This document shows, piece by piece, positions 1 to 5,401 of a DNA stretch of 6,413 nt. Below the pieces are notes generated by a model. It worked only from the letters and a program-made list of their open reading frames with translations. It was not told the DNA's origin and searched no databases. Position numbers and translations under genes: made by a program. The DNA is from a bacterium (GTDB lineage Bacteria > JAMCPX01): NCBI GenBank assembly GCA_027364825.1, contig DAHXOM010000301.1, positions 1-6,413 on the forward strand. The letters run 5' to 3'. Position 1 is the stretch's first letter. Every line of letters starts with the position of its first letter.

Positions 1-1569
1 GTGAAAAAACAATATAATGGATTTAACAGGCAATGGGTTTTTGGGGTTTGGGGAATTTCTTTAGTATACACTTTAACCTTTGCAGGCTGCGGCAACTATC
101 AGCAGCCGGTTCCGGCGAATAAGCCGGTTGCAGCATATCAAGTCAATTACAATGCGGATACAAATGAACTGAGCATAAAGTCCATAAATGTATCCCCCCC
201 GCATGCGGGTCAGAATATAGCCGGTCTTGCAGGGGTATTTCAATCAGGTCCTACCACATTAAGCGGCAACCTGATAACAGCGCCTGTTTACATTGTCAAC
301 AACAGCACGAGTCCATGGACCGGGGTTGAGATGCAAATGTATCAGCTTTTGACGGGGAACTCCGTGATTGCAGCGTTTCCGGATTTCGGTACAGGCTGGT
401 TTGTCAACAGCCCTTCTTACGGGGCATGGGGCTGGCTGTTTACGTCCGGCACAACAGGATCTCCCTTTACCATAAACGCAGGAGGTAAATCCGTTAATAA
501 GGTCATCGGCTATAATGCAAATGCAAGCTTTGTCGGATGGGCTTTGGTCTATGCAAATGTTCCCATAATAACCGGTATCAATCCCCTCGGAGCATTGGCA
601 GGACAGCAAATTACAATATCCGGTTACAATTTTTCACCGACACAGGGCTCTATAATATTCAACGGGGTATCGGCCACGGTCACGAGCTGGGGCACTACGT
701 CCATTGTTGCGACCGTGCCGACGAATGTTACCCTTGGAGATATTGTCGTGAATACCGTAGATGCGAACACCCCGTATTCAAACGGTGTTATCTTTACGCC
801 GTATAAGATCTTCGCAACTCCGGTGAATTCACCCTATGGTATGACCGTAGACACCATAGGTAATATTTATGCTGCGGCCTATAATGGGAGCAGCACAAGC
901 GTTAAGAAGATTACACCGGCAGGAGTTATTTCGACATATTCGAGCAGTACCATCCCCAATCCAGCCGATGTTGCAATGGACCCTGCCGGAACAGGGATAC
1001 TTTATTTAACCAATGGCAGCAATAGTCACAATATCGTGACCGTGAATACATCCGGTACTGTACAAAATTTTGCCTCCGTCGGTAATTACCTCGATGCCTT
1101 ATATTTTTCCGATGCAGGCCAGTCATGGCCGCTTTATGTCGCGGACGGCGGAGCTGGCAGGATCTACTCAGTTGCAAGCAATAAAACATCTTCCCTGTTT
1201 GCTTCAGGTTTTACCAATCCCACAGCCATAACCGTTGATACCTCAGGCAATGTGTATGTCGGTGAATGCAGCAACGGCAGTGTTTATGAGATAAATGCGG
1301 CTGGCACGGTAACGAAGACCGTTGTAACAGGTCTTGTCTGTCCTACCTGTATGAAACAGGATGCAAGTGGAAATATCTACATACTGGATAATACGACAAC
1401 ATCAACCATGTACAAATATAATCCTTCCACGGGGAATCTGTCGTTCTATGTGTCAGGTAATGGTATTGCAAATGCAAATGGTGCATTTGCCTTCAATCCG
1501 TCATTCGCGATCCTTTATGTGGGGCAACTTACACCGAACAACGATATAACAGCCATACCGCTACAATAA
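1..1569 (+). CDS. Secreted lipoprotein with TIG domain and NHL/SMP-30-like six-blade beta-propeller
   Basis: The 522-residue product starts with GTG at the window edge, so upstream signals cannot be seen. Residues 1-30 look like a lipoprotein signal peptide: basic MKK start, hydrophobic stretch, and a lipobox-like FAGC with the acylated Cys at residue 30. Residue +2 is Gly rather than Asp, which suggests outer-membrane sorting. Residues about 45-185 form an unassigned beta-rich region with many aromatics (TGWF, GAWGWLF). Residues about 187-267 match an IPT/TIG immunoglobulin-like domain, with INPLGALAG, ISGYNF, a TSW turn and VATVP. Residues about 271-521 hold roughly six NHL-like repeats, each with a P-x-A/G-[IM]-x-V-D-x-x-G-N-[IV]-Y core (PYGMTVDTIGNIY, PTAITVDTSGNVYV, MKQDASGNIYIL) followed by an I-x-x-A-G-x-V strand. 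A CPTC pair at 447-450 lies inside the propeller. Such proteins usually bind ligands or partners at the cell surface. The substrate is unknown and no catalytic residues were recognised. Domain calls are from pattern only. Confidence 0.85.
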   Translation: MKKQYNGFNRQWVFGVWGISLVYTLTFAGCGNYQQPVPANKPVAAYQVNYNADTNELSIKSINVSPPHAGQNIAGLAGVFQSGPTTLSGNLITAPVYIVNNSTSPWTGVEMQMYQLLTGNSVIAAFPDFGTGWFVNSPSYGAWGWLFTSGTTGSPFTINAGGKSVNKVIGYNANASFVGWALVYANVPIITGINPLGALAGQQITISGYNFSPTQGSIIFNGVSATVTSWGTTSIVATVPTNVTLGDIVVNTVDANTPYSNGVIFTPYKIFATPVNSPYGMTVDTIGNIYAAAYNGSSTSVKKITPAGVISTYSSSTIPNPADVAMDPAGTGILYLTNGSNSHNIVTVNTSGTVQNFASVGNYLDALYFSDAGQSWPLYVADGGAGRIYSVASNKTSSLFASGFTNPTAITVDTSGNVYVGECSNGSVYEINAAGTVTKTVVTGLVCPTCMKQDASGNIYILDNTTTSTMYKYNPSTGNLSFYVSGNGIANANGAFAFNPSFAILYVGQLTPNNDITAIPLQ

Positions 1570-1574
1570 CCGCT

Positions 1575-1610
1575 TTTATCTCCATCGTTTTTTAAAACGA
1601 TGGAGATAAA
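1575..1610 (+). terminator. Perfect 17-nt inverted repeat after the lipoprotein gene
   Basis: TTTATCTCCATCGTTTT at 1575-1591 is exactly complementary to 1594-1610, so the inner A/T pairs open to form the loop. It begins six bases after the lipoprotein stop. Only three T follow the stem, so it is a weak fit to a rho-independent terminator. It could instead protect the 3' end of the mRNA. Confidence 0.6.
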
Positions 1611-1667
1611 TTTCGTAATGTGGTAAAGGTTACAACAGTAATATATGTGCTGTTGCTGTTCTAACTT

Positions 1668-1677
1668 TAAAGGAGGT
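1668..1677 (+). promoter_or_regulatory. Very strong Shine-Dalgarno site of the six-helix membrane protein gene
   Basis: TAAAGGAGGT is a full-length match to the anti-Shine-Dalgarno sequence and ends 8 bases before the ATG at 1686. It is the strongest ribosome binding site in the window, fixes the start, and suggests high translation. No convincing -35/-10 pair was found in 1611-1667. A short inverted repeat CAACAG (1633-1638) / CTGTTG (1650-1655) lies upstream. Confidence 0.85.
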
Positions 1678-1685
1678 ATAAGCAT

Positions 1686-2321
1686 ATGCCGACAAGATCC
1701 GCATTACAGGCTCTCTCGATCCTGAGAGACCCTTCACAGTTCCAATGGTATGTTATTACGTTGCTTTTAATCGTTCTTTACATTTACTTCGCGGAGATCG
1801 GGAAGAAGAACTGGAGCAGGGTGCTTGCAGGACTTGCTTTATGGGGTATGGACTGGTTTAACGAGATCTGGAACGGTCTTGTTTTTCACTTTACCAATTA
1901 TGCCCCGGTATGGGGTGCACCTTCAAAAACAGCTTACCTGATATTGATTGGACTCAACATAGAGATCTGCTTCATGTTCGCGATCATGGGTATTGCTTCA
2001 ACGTATCTGCTGCCGGAAGATAAAAATCTCAAGATTCTCGGAATGCCGAACCGCATTTTTTATGCGGTAGGCCTCAGCATAACGAGTGTGATCATCGAAA
2101 ATGTGCTTCACGCAGCAGGTGCATTAACATGGGATTATTCATGGTGGAACGTAAAGGCCCCCTGGCTCATCTTCCTCATAGGGTATCTGCCCTTCTTTCT
2201 CGTGTCCTTCTGGGTATATGACATGAAGAGTGTTAAGAATAAGGTCCTTGTGACCGGGGCTATACTCGGGTTCGACCTTGCCTGCCTTATCGTGTTTGGT
2301 GCCGTTCTGAAGTGGATTTAG
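1686..2321 (+). CDS. Unrecognised six-helix integral membrane protein
   Basis: I do not recognise the family. The 211-residue product has no cleavable signal and about six hydrophobic helices: residues 19-38, 46-67, 83-105, 123-147, 160-180 and 188-210. Connecting loops carry basic residues (GKKNWSR at 39-45, KSVKNK at 181-186). Polar residues lie within predicted helices: Asp56, Asn59, Glu60 and Asn63 in helix 2 (on one helical face), Asn91 and Glu93 in helix 3, Glu138, Asn139 and His142 in helix 4, and Asp197 in helix 6. Acidic and His residues in the bilayer suggest a ligand-binding, metal-binding or transport site, but this is inference. It is Trp-rich, especially at 149-160 (WDYSWWN). 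Hairpins on both sides (1575-1610 and 2330-2364) suggest a single-gene transcript. The ATG is fixed by a perfect Shine-Dalgarno site. The reading frame is secure; the function is unknown. Confidence 0.85.
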   Translation: MPTRSALQALSILRDPSQFQWYVITLLLIVLYIYFAEIGKKNWSRVLAGLALWGMDWFNEIWNGLVFHFTNYAPVWGAPSKTAYLILIGLNIEICFMFAIMGIASTYLLPEDKNLKILGMPNRIFYAVGLSITSVIIENVLHAAGALTWDYSWWNVKAPWLIFLIGYLPFFLVSFWVYDMKSVKNKVLVTGAILGFDLACLIVFGAVLKWI

Positions 2322-2329
2322 ATTTTAAC

Positions 2330-2364
2330 GCAGATAGCCACCATCTTTGATGGTGGCTATCTGC
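2330..2364 (+). terminator. Perfect 16-bp hairpin after the membrane protein gene
   Basis: GCAGATAGCCACCATC (2330-2345) and its exact complement (2349-2364) enclose a TTT loop, starting 8 bases after the stop codon. The stem is strong, but no T-run follows directly. The nearest is a T7 at 2437-2443 inside the adjoining palindromic element. It is probably a transcript end or 3'-protecting structure. Confidence 0.6.
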
Positions 2365-2367
2365 ATC

Positions 2368-2498
2368 CGGCTTCGCCGTTTCTCCGTCATTCCTGCCCGT
2401 GAGTTTCTTCTGAGGTATTCTTGAGCAGGAATCCAGTTTTTTTCTTGCAGAGTGAATGACTGGATTCCCGCCTGCGCGGGAATGACAAAATGAAGCCG
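2368..2498. repeat. Palindromic REP/MITE-like intergenic element (GTCATTCC...GGAATGAC type)
   Basis: The element has nested symmetry. The outermost arms are CGGCTTC (2368-2374) and GAAGCCG (2492-2498). Next come GTCATTCC (2386-2393) and GGAATGAC (2479-2486). Inside, ATTCCTGC (2389-2396) pairs with GCAGGAAT (2425-2432), and ATTCCCGC (2464-2471) pairs with GCGGGAAT (2476-2483) over a 4-base loop. AATCCAGT (2430-2437) can also pair with ACTGGATT (2459-2466). The consensus GTCATTCCCGC...GCGGGAATCCAG is, from general knowledge, a very common dispersed repeat in deltaproteobacterial and related genomes. It has no coding capacity. The hairpin 2389-2432 followed by T7 at 2437-2443 could also end transcription. 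Its boundaries are set by symmetry only. Confidence 0.75.
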
Positions 2499-2535
2499 TC
2501 GCCTCTGGTGGTGCTAATTAGTAACAAACTCTCTA

Positions 2536-2564
2536 TTGATTATTGTGTAATCTTTTGTTATCTT
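2536..2564 (+). promoter_or_regulatory. Possible promoter of thiC with overlapping operator-like palindrome
   Basis: TTGATT (2536-2541) and TATCTT (2559-2564) are separated by 17 bases and each match the sigma-70 hexamers at 4 of 6 positions. The spacer holds the inverted repeat GATTA (2538-2542) / TAATC (2548-2552) with a 5-base TTGTG centre, which could be a repressor site. The expected start would be near 2571, leaving a very short leader. No TPP riboswitch motif (CTGAGA and partner elements) and no cobalamin riboswitch was found in 2322-2585. Confidence 0.3.
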
Positions 2565-2585
2565 AACCCTTAGAGAGGATGAACC

Positions 2586-3881
2586 ATGAGTCACATTTTG
2601 TCAGCCAGAGACGGCAGGGCAACCGATGAGATAAAATTTGTTGCTGAAAAGGAAGGCGTTCCCCTTGATGTTATGCTCGAAAGGGTAGGGAACGGCAGGA
2701 TAGCTCTCTTAAAAAATAAACACCACGTGATAAATCCGGTCGGAGTCGGAGAGGGGCTGTCCGTAAAGATCAATTCCAATATCGGTTCTTCAGAGGATAA
2801 GCTGAATGTAGAGGACGAGCTTGAGAAACTCAGGGTGTCGATCGAGTATAAGGCTGATGTTGTCATGGACCTTTCCACGGGCGGTAATATCGGCAAGATC
2901 AGGAAAGAGATCCTTGCCCATTCAACGATACCCCTGGGTACGGTGCCCATATATCAGAGTGTTGTGAATGCAGTGAGAAAGCATAAATCGATGTTTAAGC
3001 TTACGGTCGACGAGATGTTCGACAATATTGAGGAGCAGTCGGAGCAGGGCGTTGACTTCATGACCATACACAGCGGCGTTACACGGGAATCCATAAAACG
3101 GTTTAAAAACCAGGGCAGGCTGCTCGATGTGGTGAGCAGGGGCGGGGCGTTGATGATGGAGTGGATGGAATACAATGACCGTGAAAACCCGTTTTATGAA
3201 TACTACGACAGGCTGATGGATATTTTGTCAAAGCACGATGTTGTGATAAGTCTCGGTGACGGTTTACGTCCCGGTGCCATTGCAGATGCAACAGACAGGG
3301 GGCAGGTGCAGGAATTGATCATACTGGGAGAGCTTGCCAAATATGCTGTCGAACGCGGGGTAGGGGTCATGATAGAAGGACCCGGTCATGTACCCATAAA
3401 TCAGATAGAAACGAATATTAAACTTGAAAAACAGCTTTGCAACGGTGCACCGTTTTACGTACTGGGACCTCTGGTAACGGATATTGCTCCGGGGTATGAC
3501 CATATAACATCGGCAATAGGCGGTGCTATAGCAGGTATGGCGGGTGCCGACTTCTTATGTTATGTTACGCCTGCAGAGCACCTGAGGCTGCCTGATCTTG
3601 AAGATGTTAAGGACGGTATTATCGCATCGAGGATTGCGGCACATGCCGCGGATATAGTAAGGGGTGTTAAGGGGGCCATGGATTGGGACATACAGATGGC
3701 AAAGGCACGAAAGGCCATGGATTGGGAATCCCAGTGCAGGCTTGCCATCGATCCTAAGAAAGCGAGAGCCTACAGGGCATCTGTTCAATTACAGGATAAC
3801 GATGTTTGCAGTATGTGCGGTGAGTTCTGTCCAATAAAACTCCAGCATTCGGAGCTGAAGCGGGTCAGGAATATGGTTTGA
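2586..3881 (+). CDS. thiC: ThiC-family radical SAM enzyme, short form (phosphomethylpyrimidine synthase or 5-hydroxybenzimidazole synthase)
   Basis: ThiC rearranges aminoimidazole ribotide into the pyrimidine half of thiamin using S-adenosylmethionine and a 4Fe-4S cluster. The 431-residue length matches the short form, which lacks the extra N-terminal domain of E. coli ThiC. Visible motifs are SNIGSS (64-69), MDLSTGG (94-100), PLGTVPIYQ (116-124), GVDFMTIHSGVT (155-166), SRGG (184-187), SLGDGLRPG (222-230), DATDR (234-238), EGPGHVP (264-270), the block PFYVLGPLVTDIAPGYDHIT (289-308) and TPAEHLRLP (328-336). His268 and His332 are the likely zinc ligands. The C-terminal cluster motif is CSMCGEFC (408-415), that is Cys-x2-Cys-x3-Cys, one residue shorter than the Cys-x2-Cys-x4-Cys of long ThiC. 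The start is supported by GAGAGGA at 2573-2579. The family is certain. Assignment to ThiC rather than the paralogue BzaF, which makes 5-hydroxybenzimidazole for the B12 lower ligand, is not settled: there is no TPP riboswitch and no thiamin or cobalamin neighbour in view. Confidence 0.93.
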   Translation: MSHILSARDGRATDEIKFVAEKEGVPLDVMLERVGNGRIALLKNKHHVINPVGVGEGLSVKINSNIGSSEDKLNVEDELEKLRVSIEYKADVVMDLSTGGNIGKIRKEILAHSTIPLGTVPIYQSVVNAVRKHKSMFKLTVDEMFDNIEEQSEQGVDFMTIHSGVTRESIKRFKNQGRLLDVVSRGGALMMEWMEYNDRENPFYEYYDRLMDILSKHDVVISLGDGLRPGAIADATDRGQVQELIILGELAKYAVERGVGVMIEGPGHVPINQIETNIKLEKQLCNGAPFYVLGPLVTDIAPGYDHITSAIGGAIAGMAGADFLCYVTPAEHLRLPDLEDVKDGIIASRIAAHAADIVRGVKGAMDWDIQMAKARKAMDWESQCRLAIDPKKARAYRASVQLQDNDVCSMCGEFCPIKLQHSELKRVRNMV

Positions 3882-4070
3882 GAAGAAAGTAGTGGGAAGC
3901 GAGCAGAAAGTAGCGAGGGAAGAGTAGCGAGTAGTGAGGAGCGAGAAGACAGCAGTGAGGGATGAGGAGTGAGAAGCGAGAAGAAAGCAGTGAGAAGAGA
4001 GCAGCGAGGGATGAGTAGCGAGTAGTGAGAAGAAGGAAGAGAATAGCGAGGAATGAGTAGTGAGGAAAAG
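3882..4070. repeat. Degenerate heptanucleotide tandem array, 27 units, purine-rich
   Basis: From the base after the thiC stop, the + strand divides into 27 consecutive 7-base units with no insertion or deletion. The consensus is G-N-A-G-Y-G-A, for example GTAGCGA (3910, 3924, 4015), GTAGTGA (3931, 4022, 4057), GCAGTGA (3952, 3987), GAAGCGA (3896, 3973) and GGGATGA (3959, 4008). Position 1 is G in 26 of 27 units; positions 3 and 7 are A in 24 of 27; position 2 is free. A 17-base block GAGTAGCGAGTAGTGAG occurs at 3922 and 4013, 91 bases (13 units) apart. The thiC TGA stop itself is in register with the TGA of the unit. The array replaces any terminator between thiC and the next gene and is stop-rich on the + strand. 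Confidence 0.95.
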
Positions 4071-4082
4071 AAGCGGAACCGT

Positions 4083-4089
4083 AAAGGAG
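4083..4089 (+). promoter_or_regulatory. Ribosome binding site that sets the Yip1-protein start
   Basis: AAAGGAG lies 5 bases before the ATG at 4095. An in-frame upstream ATG at 4053 lies inside heptamer unit 25 of the tandem array and would add 14 charged residues of repeat-derived sequence, so 4095 is the preferred start. Confidence 0.8.
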
Positions 4090-4094
4090 AGCGA

Positions 4095-5138
4095 ATGGAG
4101 AATCAAAGTCAGACAGATATACGATATGATGTTTATATAGACGGTATAAAAGATGAGGCTTCAAAGAAACAGATTATTATGTTTCTTGCAGGTATTATTA
4201 AACATATACAGCTTGAAGATATTATCTCAGGTCTTTCAAATCTGCCGTTTAAGGTAGTTAGCTCCGTAACAGAACAAACTGCCATGAAACTGCAGGAAAG
4301 GCTTGGTGTAAGAGACGCCACAGTCAGGCTTGTTCAACTCGTGCCGGGTACTTTTACACCGGGGAATGGGCAAAATATTTCGACAACATCGATTAAACAG
4401 GACGCCGGGCAGGACGAACTGCAGACTCCGTCTGCTCCTGCACAGGCATTTGATGCAAATCAGATATCTGCACCTTCAGGTGTGCAGACGATAACTCCGG
4501 GAACGCCGGCAAAGGCCTCTTCTATAAAAAGATTGTGGACGAATTGGGTAGAGGTAATGTTCAACGCACCTTCGTTTTTCAAAAGCATAGATGCTGAAAA
4601 GCAGGTTCCCTTTCCGGTTATATTCGGTATCGTATGGGGAACTGTTGCATTATTGCTGAACCTGCCGGCAGTCCTGGCAACGCAGCAATCATATATCAGG
4701 TTTTTTTCAGGCAATATGCCTGCACCAATGGTTATACCGTTTTCTACGTATCTTTCCGTTCTGGTAATGTCACCGTTTTTTTTATTCATATTCTTATTTG
4801 TGCTGGCCGGCATTTATCATCTCTTTGTACTGCTGGTCGGCGGCAAAGGCGGTTTTATATCAACATTAAAGGTTATATCGTACTCTACCGGCGCAATGGT
4901 GTTTGAGGTAATACCTTATATCGGTGTGCCATTGTTCTGGTTCTATTCGCTGTACCTTTACACAATAGGGTTCAGGGAATTGCATAAGATTTCAACTTCC
5001 CGATCATTTATAGCTGCAATCCTTCCCCTGGTTTTTGTATTCTTTTTTATCATGATGTTATTGGTATTGGTCGTTGTCGGGTTTGGCTTCAATTTCTTAA
5101 GACAGTTCCGGCCGCAGATACCCGGAATACCCATATAG
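4095..5138 (+). CDS. Yip1-domain membrane protein with N-terminal L7/L12-C-terminal-like domain
   Basis: The 347-residue product has three parts. Residues about 8-82 look like an alpha/beta domain resembling the C-terminal domain of ribosomal protein L7/L12: a YDVYIDGI strand, KKQIIMFLAGIIK helix, LEDIISGLSNLPFKVVSSV, a TAMKLQERLGV helix and a closing TVRLVQLV strand. Residues about 83-142 form a Pro/Gln/Ser/Thr-rich linker. Residues about 145-335 resemble the Yip1 family: a WVEVMFNAPSFFKSI entry segment, then about five hydrophobic segments (172-193, 213-247, 255-275, 276-293, 305-332), with the loop LLVGGKGGFISTLKVISYS (246-264) typical of the family. Yip1 proteins act in vesicle trafficking in eukaryotes; the role of bacterial members is unknown. 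There is no signal peptide, so the N-terminal domain is probably cytoplasmic. The start at 4095 is chosen from the AAAGGAG site. Confidence is good for Yip1 and moderate for the L7/L12-like fold. Confidence 0.8.
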   Translation: MENQSQTDIRYDVYIDGIKDEASKKQIIMFLAGIIKHIQLEDIISGLSNLPFKVVSSVTEQTAMKLQERLGVRDATVRLVQLVPGTFTPGNGQNISTTSIKQDAGQDELQTPSAPAQAFDANQISAPSGVQTITPGTPAKASSIKRLWTNWVEVMFNAPSFFKSIDAEKQVPFPVIFGIVWGTVALLLNLPAVLATQQSYIRFFSGNMPAPMVIPFSTYLSVLVMSPFFLFIFLFVLAGIYHLFVLLVGGKGGFISTLKVISYSTGAMVFEVIPYIGVPLFWFYSLYLYTIGFRELHKISTSRSFIAAILPLVFVFFFIMMLLVLVVVGFGFNFLRQFRPQIPGIPI

Positions 5139-5158
5139 GCAATTAAGTTGCTTTTTTT
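5139..5158 (+). terminator. Weak intrinsic-terminator-like site after the Yip1-protein gene
   Basis: GCAA (5139-5142) and TTGC (5148-5151) can form a 4-bp stem with a 5-base loop, followed at once by seven T (5152-5158) and a T-rich tract to 5167. The stem is very short, so termination would be partial at best. The 50-base gap to the next gene holds nothing else clear. Confidence 0.35.
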
Positions 5159-5188
5159 CTTTATTTTAGGATATAGAGAGATTTAACA

Positions 5189-5401
5189 ATGAGTTATATT
5201 TGTAAAAAATGTAATCAACCCATTAAATATAAAAGCAAGGTTGTAGATGGCTATAAGATAAGATATAAAGAATGCGGCTGTGGATGGCTTGCCGTTGATG
5301 TTGTATCTCCGGAAGGAGAGTCGGTGAAAGACGTAATAGGATTAAAGGCTGTTGAAAGGATGCTTCAATCGGGAAAAAGCCAGGTAAAGATTCATGGGTA
5401 A
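5189..5401 (+). CDS. Small four-cysteine, zinc-ribbon-like protein
   Basis: The 70-residue protein has CKKC at 5-8 and CGC at 29-31 (Cys5, Cys8, Cys29, Cys31). A 20-residue spacer of alternating basic and hydrophobic residues separates the two pairs, as expected for a small rubredoxin-like or zinc-ribbon knuckle fold. The second knuckle is Cys-x-Cys rather than Cys-x2-Cys. Residues 33-70 (WLAVDVV, then KDVIGLKAVERMLQSGK) look like a strand plus a short helix. It has no signal peptide or membrane segment, so it is probably cytoplasmic. AGAGAG at 5175-5180 is a modest ribosome binding site 8 bases before the ATG. The stop overlaps the start of the GAF-GGDEF gene (ATGGGTAA at 5394-5401), which implies translational coupling and a possible shared role. 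The family is not recognised. Confidence 0.75.
   Translation: MSYICKKCNQPIKYKSKVVDGYKIRYKECGCGWLAVDVVSPEGESVKDVIGLKAVERMLQSGKSQVKIHG

Noticed and set aside
259..1549. Four extra reading frames, on both strands, overlapping the lipoprotein gene
   Set aside because: Low-complexity or Cys/Arg-rich translations without motifs, lying wholly inside a gene with a clear signal peptide and domain structure.
2322..2585. TPP or cobalamin riboswitch in front of thiC
   Set aside because: No CTGAGA with its partner elements and no B12-box-like sequence was found. The space is taken up by a hairpin, a palindromic element and a short AT-rich leader.
2591..3788. Several minus-strand reading frames within thiC
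   Set aside because: They lie opposite strongly conserved ThiC motifs and show no domain of their own.
3882..4070. CRISPR array
   Set aside because: The units are 7 bases with no spacers between them and no cas genes nearby, so it is a simple degenerate tandem repeat.
4053..4094. Longer version of the Yip1 protein starting at ATG 4053
   Set aside because: The ATG lies inside heptamer unit 25 and adds only repeat-derived charged residues. The ATG at 4095 has a good AAAGGAG site 5 bases upstream.
3789..4164. Two minus-strand reading frames (3789-4106 and 3865-4164) rich in Ser, Leu and Tyr
   Set aside because: They are translations of the reverse complement of the heptamer array, giving a 7-residue SLLxxRY-like repeat. 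They overlap thiC and the Yip1-protein gene and have no ribosome binding site.
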